DNA of 51,930 bases from Cyanobium sp. Cruz CV13-4-11 (GTDB lineage: Bacteria > Cyanobacteriota > Cyanobacteriia > PCC-6307 > Cyanobiaceae). The translations under genes and the position numbers were made by a program. Positions 35,733 to 43,736 of this stretch are shown one piece after another. The notes beneath the pieces were generated by a model that did not search any database, was not told the origin of the DNA, and saw only the letters and a list, made by a program, of their open reading frames with translations. Numbering within the stretch: the stretch's first letter is position 1; every line of letters begins with the position of its first letter. The stretch is taken from positions 1 to 51,930 of the forward strand of contig NZ_JAGQCH010000023.1 of assembly GCF_024346055.1 (NCBI RefSeq), written 5' to 3'.

Positions 35733-36164
35733 TCAGATGAAGTACATCGCCTGGGCCTGGGCCAGGTGATCCCGCTGGTCGAGCAGGTCCTGCAGCGTGG
35801 TGCCCGAGAGGATCCCCAGGCGGGCCTCCTCCAGCCGTTGCTCCAGCCGGCCCAGCACCTCGAATTCGGGGGTGGCGCCCTCGCCAGCGGAGCGGGGGGC
35901 CACGTCCCCCTCCAGGCAGCTGACGATGGCATCGACGCGGATGTCCGCCGGCGGCCGGGCCAGCTGGTAGCCCCCCTTCGGGCCCCGGGTGCTGCGCAGA
36001 ATCTGGCCCCGCCGCAGGCTGGCCAGCATCTGCTCGAGGTAGCGATCGGGGATGCCCTGGCGCTGGGCGATCTCCGCCACCTGGAGCACCCCGCCGCGGG
36101 AATGGATGGCGGCCAGCTCCATGAGCGAGACGAGGCCGTAGCCGGTTTTCGCGCTGAAGGCCAA
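35733..36164 (-). CDS. Rrf2-family transcriptional regulator
   Basis: 143 residues from a TTG start at 36164, which puts the N-terminus at FSAKTGYGLVSLMELA as in other Rrf2 proteins; an ATG at 36221 would add 19 unmatched residues. The winged helix shows RYLEQMLASLRRGQILRSTRGPKGGY. Only one cysteine (in VSCLEGD) occurs, so the three-Cys iron-sulfur site of IscR is absent. In that it resembles CymR, the Rrf2 sulfur regulator of Firmicutes that works with CysK. It is divergent from sbpA. Confidence 0.82.
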   Translation of the reverse strand: MAFSAKTGYGLVSLMELAAIHSRGGVLQVAEIAQRQGIPDRYLEQMLASLRRGQILRSTRGPKGGYQLARPPADIRVDAIVSCLEGDVAPRSAGEGATPEFEVLGRLEQRLEEARLGILSGTTLQDLLDQRDHLAQAQAMYFI

Positions 36165-36308
36165 GGGAATCCACGGTTGTCTTACGGGGATTGTGGCAGC
36201 CCCACAGCATTGGGGAACCACCCCCCAGGCTCCCCATCGGTGTAATCCGCCCTACATCAGCGGAGCCAGGCGAGGAATAACTTTCAACAGTTCACCCATC
36301 GGATATCT

Positions 36309-37388
36309 GTGCTTCATTCGTTCTCCTCGCCGGCCGCCCCAGCCGGCCGCCGCCCGTGGCATCCCGGCCTGGTGGCCGCCCCCCTGGCCGTCGCCGTCGC
36401 CCTGGGGGGGTCCGGCACCCTGCTGCCCCTGCAGGTCCAGGCCCAGCAACCGGCGAACAATCAGGAACTGCTGCTGGTGTCCTACGCCGTCACCAAGGCG
36501 GCCTACGACAAGATCATTCCCGGCTTCACGGCCGACTGGAAGAAGCGGACCGGCCAGAGCGTGGTGATCCGGACCAGCTACGGCGGCTCCGGCTCCCAGA
36601 CCCGGGCCGTGATCGACGGTCTGGCTGCCGATGTGGTGGGTTTGGCCCTGGCGGCCGACACCATCAAGCTCGAGGAGGCGGGGCTGATCCGTCCGGGCTG
36701 GGAGAAGGAGAACCCCAACAACAGCATCATCACCAACTCGGTGGTCGCCTTCTTCGTGAGACCCGGCAACCCCAAGAAGGTCCGCACCTGGAACGATCTC
36801 GACAACAAGAACGTTGAGGTGATCACCGCCAATCCTAAAACCTCCGGCGGCGCCCGCTGGAACTTCCTGGGCCTCTGGGGCTCGGTGACCGAGACCGGCG
36901 GCAATGAAGCCAAGGCCCGCGCCTTCGTGACGAACGTCTATCGCAACGTGGACACCCTCCCCAAGGATGCCCGTGAGGCCACCGACGTCTTCGTGAAACG
37001 CAACCAGGGCGATGTGCTGCTCAACTATGAAAACGAAGCGATCCTGGCCAGGAAGAGCGGCACCTGGAAAACCCCCTACATCGTGCCCACCACGAACATC
37101 CTGATCGAAGGTCCGATCGCCGTGGTTGACAAGAACGTGGACCGCAAGGGAACCCGAAAGGTGGCTGAAGCCTTCGCCCGGTATCTCTACTCCGATACGG
37201 CCCAGCGGGCCTTCGCCGAGGAGGGCTTCCGGTCCGTCACCGCCAAGGTCAAGGCCGAGACGCGATCCCGATTCGCTCCGGTCACGAAGCTGTTCACCGC
37301 CAAGGACTTCGGCGGCTGGGACACCATCAACAAGCGTTTCTTCGGCAAGGGAGGGCTCTGGGATTCGATCTTCTCCAAATCCCGCTGA
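36309..37388 (+). CDS. sbpA: Periplasmic sulfate-binding protein SbpA (soluble)
   Basis: 359 residues from a GTG start. A long signal peptide has a twin-Arg-like RRPWHPG and a hydrophobic stretch, with cleavage after VQAQ. The mature protein has VSYAVTKAAYDKI, SYGGSGSQTRAVIDGL and ANPKTSGGARWNFLGLWG, the sulfate-contact regions of this family. It delivers sulfate to CysTWA. Its divergent neighbour is rrf2, and 52 nt downstream lies its paralog. Confidence 0.95.
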   Translation: MLHSFSSPAAPAGRRPWHPGLVAAPLAVAVALGGSGTLLPLQVQAQQPANNQELLLVSYAVTKAAYDKIIPGFTADWKKRTGQSVVIRTSYGGSGSQTRAVIDGLAADVVGLALAADTIKLEEAGLIRPGWEKENPNNSIITNSVVAFFVRPGNPKKVRTWNDLDNKNVEVITANPKTSGGARWNFLGLWGSVTETGGNEAKARAFVTNVYRNVDTLPKDAREATDVFVKRNQGDVLLNYENEAILARKSGTWKTPYIVPTTNILIEGPIAVVDKNVDRKGTRKVAEAFARYLYSDTAQRAFAEEGFRSVTAKVKAETRSRFAPVTKLFTAKDFGGWDTINKRFFGKGGLWDSIFSKSR

Positions 37389-37440
37389 TGCCGTAGAGGG
37401 TGACCGGTGTAGGCTCTGGCCGATTGTCGATCAGAGAACC

Positions 37441-38505
37441 GTGGTTTATCGCTCCGGACCTGCCACCGCCCCCCGCGCGGCCGCCCCGCTCGCCCTGACC
37501 GCTGTCCTGGTGGGCGGTCTGGCCCTGACGGGCTGCAGCCCGCGGCCCGAGGGTGTTGCCGGTGCAGGCGGTGCTCCCCAGGAGCTGCTGCTGGTGAGCT
37601 ACGCCGTCACCAAGGGGGCCTATGACCGGATCCTGCCCACGTTCGAAGCCGACTGGAAAGCCCGAACCGGCCAGGCCATTGCCGTGAAGACCAGCTACGG
37701 CGGTTCCGGCTCCCAGACCCGGGCGATCATCGACGGCCTCGATGCCGACGTGGCCACCCTGGCCCTCTCGGGTGACGTGCTGAAGCTCCAGGAGGCGGGC
37801 CTGGTTGAGCCTGGTTGGGAGAAGGATCTGCCCGGCGGCTCGATCATCACCAACTCGGTGGTGGCCTTCATCACACGGGACGGCAACCCCAAAGGCGTCC
37901 GGACCTGGGCGGATCTGGCCAAGCCCGGCATCACCGTGGTGACGGCCAATCCCAAGACCTCCGGCGGCGCACGCTGGAACTTCCTGGGCCTCTGGGGCTC
38001 CGTCAGTCAGACCGGGGGCAGCGAGGCCCAGGCCAAGGCCTACGTGGGCTCCGTCTACCGCAACGTGGAAAACCTGCCCAAGGACGCGCGCGAGGCCAGC
38101 GACGTGTTCCTCAACCGCGGCCAGGGTGACGTGCTGTTGAACTATGAGAACGAGGCGATCCTGGCGAAACGGACCGGTGATCTCAAGGCCCCCTTCATCG
38201 TGCCTGAGGTCAACATCCGCATCGAGGGCCCGGTGACCGTCATCGACCGCAACGTGGACCGCAAGGGCACCCGCAAGGCCGCCGAAGCCCTGGCCACCTA
38301 CCTGCAGAGCGAGCCAGCCCAGGAGATCTTTGCCGAGGAGGGCTTCCGCCCGGTCAGTCCCGGTGTGTGGAGCCGGGTGAAGGATCGTTTCGCCCCCGTG
38401 AAGCAGCTGTTCTCGGCCGGCGACTTCGGCGGCTGGGGCAAGATCAATACCACCTTCTTCGGCAAGGACGGGGTCTGGGACCAGCTGTTCAGCCGCTCAC
38501 GCTGA
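37441..38505 (+). CDS. sbpA: Sulfate-binding lipoprotein (SbpA paralog)
   Basis: 354 residues from GTG 37441. The N-terminus has a lipobox, LALTGC, so it should be anchored to the membrane by a lipid, unlike the first copy. The mature parts of both proteins are highly similar (SYGGSGSQTRAIIDGL, NPKTSGGARWNFLGLWGS). An in-frame upstream extension to 37126 lies inside the first gene and is not real. The tandem suggests duplication followed by a change in localisation, perhaps giving different affinity or substrate range. Confidence 0.93.
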   Translation: MVYRSGPATAPRAAAPLALTAVLVGGLALTGCSPRPEGVAGAGGAPQELLLVSYAVTKGAYDRILPTFEADWKARTGQAIAVKTSYGGSGSQTRAIIDGLDADVATLALSGDVLKLQEAGLVEPGWEKDLPGGSIITNSVVAFITRDGNPKGVRTWADLAKPGITVVTANPKTSGGARWNFLGLWGSVSQTGGSEAQAKAYVGSVYRNVENLPKDAREASDVFLNRGQGDVLLNYENEAILAKRTGDLKAPFIVPEVNIRIEGPVTVIDRNVDRKGTRKAAEALATYLQSEPAQEIFAEEGFRPVSPGVWSRVKDRFAPVKQLFSAGDFGGWGKINTTFFGKDGVWDQLFSRSR

Positions 38506-38553
38506 TCCGGGCGCCCCTGCGGAGACAATGGGGGCGACGGTGGCTGCCAGACG

Positions 38554-39357
38554 ATGTGCGAACTGCTGGCCCTCAGTGCCAACACCCCCACCGACATGCG
38601 CTTCTCGTTCCATGGCCTCACCCGCCGGGGCGGCGCCACCGGAGTCCACGCCGATGGTTGGGGGGTGGCCAGCTTCGACCCCGACGGCCGCGGCGTGCAG
38701 TTGTACCGGGAAGACGCACCGGCGGCCTTCTCGCCCATCGCCGCCAAGGTGGCCCGCCTGGATCTGCGCTCCCGTTGCTCGATCGCCCACATCCGCAAGG
38801 CCACCCAGGGGGTGGTGGCCCTGGAGAACTGCCACCCTTTCCATCGCCGCTGGCGCGGGCGGGAGTGGGTGTTCGCCCATAACGGCAACCTGCTGGGGCC
38901 CCTGCCGGGCACGCACCTGTTTCGGCCGGAGGGATCCACCGACAGCGAAATCGCCTTCTGCTGGATCCTCGAGCAGTTGAACGCCGCCGATGGGGATCCG
39001 GAGGATCTGGAGACCACGTTCGCCACCCTGGTCGAAGCCTCGCGGCGGCTGGAGCATCAGGGCACGTTCAACTGCCTGATCAGCAACGGCAGCTGGCTGT
39101 TCGCCCATGCCAGCAGCCGGCTGCACCGGATCACACGCCGGTCCCCCTTCGGCCGCGCCACCCTGGCCGATGACGACCTCTGCGTCGACTTCTCCGAGCT
39201 GGCCGGCGTCGACGACGTCGTGACGATCGTCAGCACCGAACCACTCACAACGGACGAGGAATGGCTGCCGTTGCAGGCGGGAGAAGCCGTTCTGCTGGTG
39301 GACGGAGAGGTGGTGCACCGCCAGCCACCCGATCCCCTCGCCTCCCGAATCGCCTAG
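38554..39357 (+). CDS. Class II glutamine amidotransferase (YafJ-like)
   Basis: 267 residues. The catalytic N-terminal cysteine is C2 (MCELLALSAN), followed by HADGWGVASF, IRKATQGVV and HNGNLLG, typical of stand-alone glutamine-amidohydrolase domains of the YafJ/DUF type. No synthase domain is fused, so the acceptor is unknown. It starts 48 nt after the second sulfate-binding gene and its stop overlaps the convergent rhodanese-like gene by 4 nt. Confidence 0.9.
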   Translation: MCELLALSANTPTDMRFSFHGLTRRGGATGVHADGWGVASFDPDGRGVQLYREDAPAAFSPIAAKVARLDLRSRCSIAHIRKATQGVVALENCHPFHRRWRGREWVFAHNGNLLGPLPGTHLFRPEGSTDSEIAFCWILEQLNAADGDPEDLETTFATLVEASRRLEHQGTFNCLISNGSWLFAHASSRLHRITRRSPFGRATLADDDLCVDFSELAGVDDVVTIVSTEPLTTDEEWLPLQAGEAVLLVDGEVVHRQPPDPLASRIA

Positions 39358-39707
39358 ACCAGGCAGAAGACATGGCGGTAGCCCAGGTCGAGCAGGTCCT
39401 CCGCCAGCTGCACGGCCGAAGACTGGATCGCCCCCCCACGGCCCCGTCCGACACAGAGCAGGGGGCAGGCCAGGTCGGGCAGCAGGGCGCGGATCCGATC
39501 CGCCCCCATCTCCGCCTCCAGCTGGACGGCTCCCTCAAGGGAGTCGCCGAGCGGATGCTTCCGCTGCACCAGGGTGGCTCCCTCCCAGAGCAGGCGGCGG
39601 ACCTCCAGCGGCTGGAGGTCCTGGCGCTCGGCCCGCGTCAGAAATTCCTGATCGCAGAGGGAGTCCTGACGGTCCCGGAGCCCATCGTGGTCGTGGTGGT
39701 AGCCCAT
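39354..39707 (-). CDS. Degenerate rhodanese-like protein, 117 residues
   Basis: The pattern LQPLEVRRLLWEGATLV, then GAVQLEAEM, LLCVGRGRGGAIQSSAV and LLDLGYRHVFCL follows a single rhodanese domain, with the loop cysteine retained (CVGRGRGG) but the first-half DVR motif replaced by QRK. I infer a rhodanese fold with altered chemistry or only a binding role. The N-terminus is His/Asp-rich (MGYHHDHDGLRD). No close family is recognised with certainty. Confidence 0.6.
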   Translation of the reverse strand: MGYHHDHDGLRDRQDSLCDQEFLTRAERQDLQPLEVRRLLWEGATLVQRKHPLGDSLEGAVQLEAEMGADRIRALLPDLACPLLCVGRGRGGAIQSSAVQLAEDLLDLGYRHVFCLV

Positions 39708-39719
39708 GCGGAACGGATG

Positions 39720-39900
39720 GAGAGTCCTTGTGCCATTCAGCCTGGCCGGACATCAGGGGATCAGCCTGTGCGTTCAGGCCTTCGGCCGTGTGCTCACAAC
39801 CACGACCGGCTCACAAGGAAAGGAGCACCGTGTGGGGGTGCTCCGAAGGAGTGCGCGTAAGGGAATTCAAGGATCCTGTCGAACAGCAGGATCCTTTTTC
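39720..39900 (+). ncRNA. Candidate small RNA with three hairpins
   Basis: The 335-nt gap between the rhodanese-like genes has no convincing reading frame but holds successive hairpins: GGCC-TTC-GGCC (39777-39787), GGAGCACC with GGTGCTCC around a 7-nt loop (39822-39844), and the terminator stem below. A plus-strand terminator with no plus-strand gene just before it argues for a short transcript. It does not match Yfr1 or the signal recognition particle RNA by eye. The 5' end is a guess. Confidence 0.4.
39869..39900 (+). terminator. Rho-independent terminator, plus strand
   Basis: AAGGATCCTG pairs with CAGGATCCTT, with an 8-nt loop, and is followed by a short T-run (five T, then C). The minus strand lacks a T-run after the stem. 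It lies 143 nt before the rhodanese gene at 40043. Confidence 0.75.
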
Positions 39901-40042
39901 ATGGGTGGCGCCTGGGAACGACTTCTGGATGCAATCGGTGCACGGTCCCGGCAGAAAGATCATTTTCAACGGTTTGTTGCCCGGATTACCGTAGTTAAGA
40001 CCATCGGGCCTGAAGATTGGGGCACCGCAGCAAAGGACCTCC

Positions 40043-40498
40043 ATGACTCCGGCCTTTCAAAATCCAGAATCCACTGCTCTTCCCAGTGATCTCCTCTCCC
40101 CCCGGCAACTCCTGCGCTTGCTGGCCGGCCCAGGCCCGAATGGCCCCGGTTCAGCTGAGCTGATCATTGATCTTCGCTCAAGGGGCCGCTATCGCCGCAG
40201 CCATGTTCCAGGGAGTCACAACATTCCCAGCGGCTGGCTGATCAGCGGCGAGCTCCCCGATGGGGACCTGATCCTGGTGGGCGAGAGCAGCCAGCATTCA
40301 GCCACAACGATCGAACAACTCCAGACCCAGGGCCATGTCCGCAGAATCCGCCATCTCGCCGGCGGATTCGGGGCCTGGCAACAACAGGACCTGCCCGTGG
40401 TCGGACGGCAACGCCATGGATGGTCCCAGCTCTTGCGGGGGATCCCGGGGCTCCGGGCGGACCGCCGCCTGAGCCCGGCGTCGCCGCAGGAGGCCTGA
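40043..40498 (+). CDS. Rhodanese-domain protein lacking the catalytic cysteine
   Basis: 151 residues. The rhodanese fold is plain (LIIDLRSRGRYRRSHVPGSHN, then ILVGESSQHSATTIEQL, HLAGGFGAWQQQDLPV), but the active-site loop reads VGESSQHS with no Cys. It is therefore not a normal sulfurtransferase and probably a binding or regulatory form. It has no signal peptide. It lies just before the metX remnant, 3 nt away, and may have been co-transcribed with it. Confidence 0.8.
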   Translation: MTPAFQNPESTALPSDLLSPRQLLRLLAGPGPNGPGSAELIIDLRSRGRYRRSHVPGSHNIPSGWLISGELPDGDLILVGESSQHSATTIEQLQTQGHVRRIRHLAGGFGAWQQQDLPVVGRQRHGWSQLLRGIPGLRADRRLSPASPQEA

Positions 40499-40500
40499 CC

Positions 40501-41408
40501 TTGGCGACCACCCGGACGAACCCTCGCGCCGGCCATCGGCACGTCCTCGAGCTGTTCGGCGCGCAGCCGTTGCAGCTGGAATCCGGGGACACGCTGGGGC
40601 CGATCACCATCGCCCATGAGTGCTGGGGGCAGCCCAATGCCTCCCGCAGCAACGGGGTGCTGCTCCTGCATGGATTCAGCGGCGACAGCCACGCCGCCGG
40701 TCCGGCCGGTCCCGGCCACCCCACCGGGGGCTGGTGGGATGGGCTGATCGCCCCCCGACGGCAGGCCCTGGGGGAGCCGATTCCCCGCGCTCACGATCCG
40801 CGACCAGGTGGAGGCGGAGGTGGCCTTCAGCGACAGGCTCCAGATCCAGCGATGGCAGGCGGTGATCGGGGGCTCCATGGGCGGCATGCGCGCCATGGAG
40901 TGGGCGATCGGCCATCCCGGGCGGCTGCTCCGCCCAGACCAACGCCTGCCACCACGGCCAGATCGAGGCCATCCGCCAGGATCCGGCCTTCCTGGGCGGC
41001 GACTTCTACGACCATGCCGGCGGTGGCCCCCGGGCGGGGCTGGCCCGGGCCCGGACCATCGCCCAACGCACCTACGGGGGCGGCGAGGACGGGGGCATCG
41101 AGGAAGTCGGTGGATTCCTGGAGCGCTTCGATGCCAACAGCTACCTCGTCCTCACCCAGGCCATGGCCGGCCATGACGTGGGCCGCGGGCGTGGCGGCGT
41201 GGCTGCCGCCCTGGCCCGGATCTGCGTCCCCACGCGCGTGGTGTCGGTGAACTCCGACCAGCTTTTCCCGCCCCACAGCCAGCGGGAGCTGGCGCGGGGG
41301 ATCGGTGGGCCCGTCCATTTCACCGCGATCGACAGCCAGCACGGCCACGACGGGTTTCTGGCGGAACAGGGTCAGCTGGCATCGATCCTGCGGCAGTCGC
41401 TGGCCTGA
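40501..41408 (+). pseudogene. metX: Decayed homoserine O-acetyltransferase (metX)
   Basis: Fragments of MetX lie in three frames: GPITIAHECWGQPNASRSNGV, LLHGFSGDSHAAGP and GWWDGLIAP in frame one; FPALTIRDQVEAEVAF and the nucleophile motif IGGSMGGMRAMEWAIG in a second; then FLERFDANSYL, MAGHDVGRGRGG and GHDGFLAEQ in the third. Two frameshifts, near 40785 and 40930, and at least three internal deletions are evident; for example, the segment with the conserved NVLGGC region is gone. About 300 codons remain of a usual ~380. The enzyme cannot be made, so O-acetylhomoserine synthesis is lost unless another copy exists. Confidence 0.88.
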
Positions 41409-41629
41409 CGCCAGCGGGCCAGGGAACGGGAGAGGGAGGGCAGCGCCGGGGTTCCATCGGCCGAGCGCAGCAGGGCAAGGCCCAGGACAAGCAGCGGCAC
41501 CCCGATCAGGAGGGGGGCCATCAAGAACCCGACGGCCAGCAGCAAGGTCGGGCCGAGGTTGTTCGGCACGGGCCGCAGGGCCGGGGCATGGGCCACGGAC
41601 GATGGAGCGGAATCAACGGACAGGCGCAT
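41372..41629 (-). CDS. Small membrane protein, 85 residues
   Basis: One or two hydrophobic segments are visible (LGPTLLLAVGFLMAPLLIGVPLLVLGLALL). The PLPNNLGP-like start of the hydrophobic part is a pattern I recall in small picocyanobacterial membrane proteins. The end overlaps the metX remnant by 37 nt, convergent. Function unknown. Confidence 0.7.
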   Translation of the reverse strand: MRLSVDSAPSSVAHAPALRPVPNNLGPTLLLAVGFLMAPLLIGVPLLVLGLALLRSADGTPALPSLSRSLARWRQASDCRRIDAS

Positions 41630-41665
41630 GGTTGGCCTCAGAAATGAAAAGACTTTGGGTACCGA

Positions 41666-41872
41666 TCAACGCCCGAAGAACCAGCCGCAAGCCAGACACA
41701 CCATCGCCAGCAGGATGAACAACTGGGGAGAAAAACCGATGGCATAACCGATGACGACGCCACCAAGAATCACGACCCAGGCCCGCCAATTCGTCCAGGG
41801 ACTGAAACAGGCTCGGTCTGTGGATGCCCACGGTGGCTCGGACAGGTCATCGGCCTGGGGTTGGCGTCGCAT
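41666..41872 (-). CDS. Small membrane protein, 68 residues
   Basis: Start at ATG 41872 (MRRQPQADDLSEPPWAS); an in-frame ATG at 42025 would lie only 16 nt from the divergent chrA. Two hydrophobic stretches (WVVILGGVVIGYAIGF, LFILLAMVCLACGWFFG) suggest a helical hairpin in the membrane. No family is recognised. Confidence 0.55.
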   Translation of the reverse strand: MRRQPQADDLSEPPWASTDRACFSPWTNWRAWVVILGGVVIGYAIGFSPQLFILLAMVCLACGWFFGR

Positions 41873-42041
41873 CGGCTTCAGGCCAGGAGAATGAACCTCT
41901 GTACCAAACAAATCCTGCTGCCACTTTGGCCGGAACGGTGTAGGTGAAAGCACATCATTTCCCGGGCACGGTGATGGCCTTTCTGGGCTGGCTTCGACGA
42001 CCTCCAGGCTGATTAAGGTGTGCACCGGGCAGAGCTGAACG

Positions 42042-43367
42042 ATGACAACGGATCCCTACAGCCTCGCCACCGCGGCCCGCTTCTGGCTGCGGCTGGGGCT
42101 GGTCAGCTTTGGCGGGCCGGCCGGCCAGATCGCGCTGCTGCACGCCGAACTGGTGGAGCGCCGGCGCTGGCTGTCGGAGCGGCGCTTCCTGCACGCGCTC
42201 AACTACTGCATGCTGCTGCCGGGGCCGGAAGCCACCCAGCTGGCCACCTACCTGGGCTGGCTGATGCACGGCCTGGGCGGCGCCCTGATCGCCGGAGGCC
42301 TGTTCCTGCTGCCCTCGGTGGTGGTGCTGCTGAGCCTCTCGGCGATCTATGCCATCTGGGGCCAGCTGCCGGTGCTGGCGGCAGTGTTCTGGGCCCTCAA
42401 ACCGGCGGTGCTGGGGATCGTGCTCCAGGCCGCCTGGCGGCTGGGGCGGCGCACCCTGCACAACCCCGCCCTGGTGCTGATCGCGGCGGCGGCCTGCCTG
42501 GCCCTGGCGGTGGGGCGGGTGCCCTACCCGGCCCTGATCATCGCCACGGCCCTGGTGGGCTGGATCGGCGGTCGGCTGCGGCCGGCCCTGTTCCAGGCCC
42601 CAGCGCGAGCCGTCGCCAGCGCCACGGCCGATGCGACTGGCGATGCCACACCCGGCGCCGCCCTGCACGGCGACGCCACACCCACCCCCCACCACGCCCG
42701 CTTCCACTGGCGTCGCCTCGCCCTCACCCTGCTGGGGGGTGGGGTGGCCCTCGGCCTGCCCCTGGCCCTGCTGAGCCTGGCGGGAGGCTGGAACGGCCAG
42801 CTGGCCACCATGGCCCGCTTCTTCACCAAGGTGGCCCTGGTCAGCTTCGGGGGCGCCTACGCCGTGCTGCCCTACGTGGCCCAGGGGGCGGTGGACACCT
42901 ACGGCTGGCTGGACGCCGCCCAGATGGTGGACGGCCTGGCCCTGGGGGAGACCACACCGGGGCCGCTGATCATGGTGGTGGCGTTCGTGGGCTTCATGGG
43001 CGGCTGGAACGGCAGCGGCACCCTCTCGGCCGGCGTGGTCGCCGCCCTGGTGGTGGTGTGGTTCACCTTCCTGCCCTCCTTCCTGTTCATCCTGGCCGGC
43101 GGCCCCCTGGTGGAGGCGAGCCGGGAGGACCTGCGCGTCGGCGCCCCCCTCACCGCCATCACCGCCGCGGTGGTGGGGGTGATCCTGAGCCTGGCGCTCT
43201 ACCTGGCCGGACCGGCCCTGGCCCCCAGCGGCGGCCTCGACGGCGGCGCCGTACTGGTGCTGCTGGCGGCGGTGGTGCTGCTGGGCCGCGGCCTCGGGGC
43301 CCTGCCCGTGATCGGCGCCGCCACCGCGGTGGGCCTGGGGCGCTGGTGGCTCACTGCGGCGGGCTGA
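42042..43367 (+). CDS. chrA: Chromate transporter ChrA
   Basis: 441 residues, a full-length two-domain CHR protein. Each half starts with the CHR motif (FWLRLGLVSFGGPAGQ and FFTKVALVSFGGAYAV) and has PGPEATQLATYLG or the GETTPGPLIMVVAF variant. About ten membrane helices are expected. It exports chromate using the membrane potential; chromate is a sulfate analogue taken up by CysTWA, which makes its presence near the sulfate genes sensible. A low-complexity Ala/Asp linker joins the halves (about 185-220). Confidence 0.93.
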   Translation: MTTDPYSLATAARFWLRLGLVSFGGPAGQIALLHAELVERRRWLSERRFLHALNYCMLLPGPEATQLATYLGWLMHGLGGALIAGGLFLLPSVVVLLSLSAIYAIWGQLPVLAAVFWALKPAVLGIVLQAAWRLGRRTLHNPALVLIAAAACLALAVGRVPYPALIIATALVGWIGGRLRPALFQAPARAVASATADATGDATPGAALHGDATPTPHHARFHWRRLALTLLGGGVALGLPLALLSLAGGWNGQLATMARFFTKVALVSFGGAYAVLPYVAQGAVDTYGWLDAAQMVDGLALGETTPGPLIMVVAFVGFMGGWNGSGTLSAGVVAALVVVWFTFLPSFLFILAGGPLVEASREDLRVGAPLTAITAAVVGVILSLALYLAGPALAPSGGLDGGAVLVLLAAVVLLGRGLGALPVIGAATAVGLGRWWLTAAG

Positions 43368-43396
43368 GGTGGCGGGCTGAGGCGGCGAGCTGAGGC
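43358..43396 (+). repeat. Three 13-bp tandem repeats at the chrA stop
   Basis: GGCGGGCTGAGG(T/C) occurs at 43358-43370 and 43371-43383, and as a GGCGAGCTGAGGC variant at 43384-43396. The stop codon of chrA lies inside the first unit. It is probably a slippage expansion without function. Confidence 0.7.
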
Positions 43397-43402
43397 GGCT
43401 GT

Positions 43403-43690
43403 TCAGGGGATCATCCCGCAGACGAACAGCTTGTTCATCACCGGACCGGCGACCTGGTCGATGAAGGCCTGACGCAGCTGGGGTTCGTCGTTGAGCATGT
43501 CGAGCACGCGCTGCTCCTGGGACCCACGCCGCTCGCTGCGGGCGGCCCAGAGCTGGTCACAGGTGGATTTCTGGAAGCGCTCGATCACCTTCTTGGCCAC
43601 CAGGTTGACGACCGGCGACTGGGCCTGGGCGGGGGTTGCCACAGCCAGCACGGCCGCCACACCCAGGCTGGCCATCCGACGGAACTTCAT
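43403..43690 (-). CDS. Small secreted protein, 95 residues
   Basis: Signal peptide MKFRRMASLGVAAVLAVATP with cleavage near AQAQ, then about 70 helical residues (LVAKKVIERFQKST, SQEQRVLDMLND, VAGPVMNKLFVCGMIP) with two cysteines that could form a disulfide. The start at 43690 is the only one that puts the signal at the N-terminus. It may be exported to the periplasm. Family and function are unknown. Confidence 0.7.
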   Translation of the reverse strand: MKFRRMASLGVAAVLAVATPAQAQSPVVNLVAKKVIERFQKSTCDQLWAARSERRGSQEQRVLDMLNDEPQLRQAFIDQVAGPVMNKLFVCGMIP

Positions 43691-43736
43691 GGTGCGCAGG
43701 TGGTGGAGGCCCTTCAACGTAGGTCCGACGCCCCGC

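Noticed and set aside
37126..37440. Start of the second sulfate-binding gene at 37126
   Set aside because: That segment lies inside the first sbpA in another frame. The GTG at 37441 gives a proper lipoprotein signal.
39720..39900. Signal recognition particle RNA, Yfr1 or another known small RNA in the 39.7-39.9 kb gap
   Set aside because: The conserved motifs of these RNAs (such as the Yfr1 ACTCCTCACAC core) are not present.
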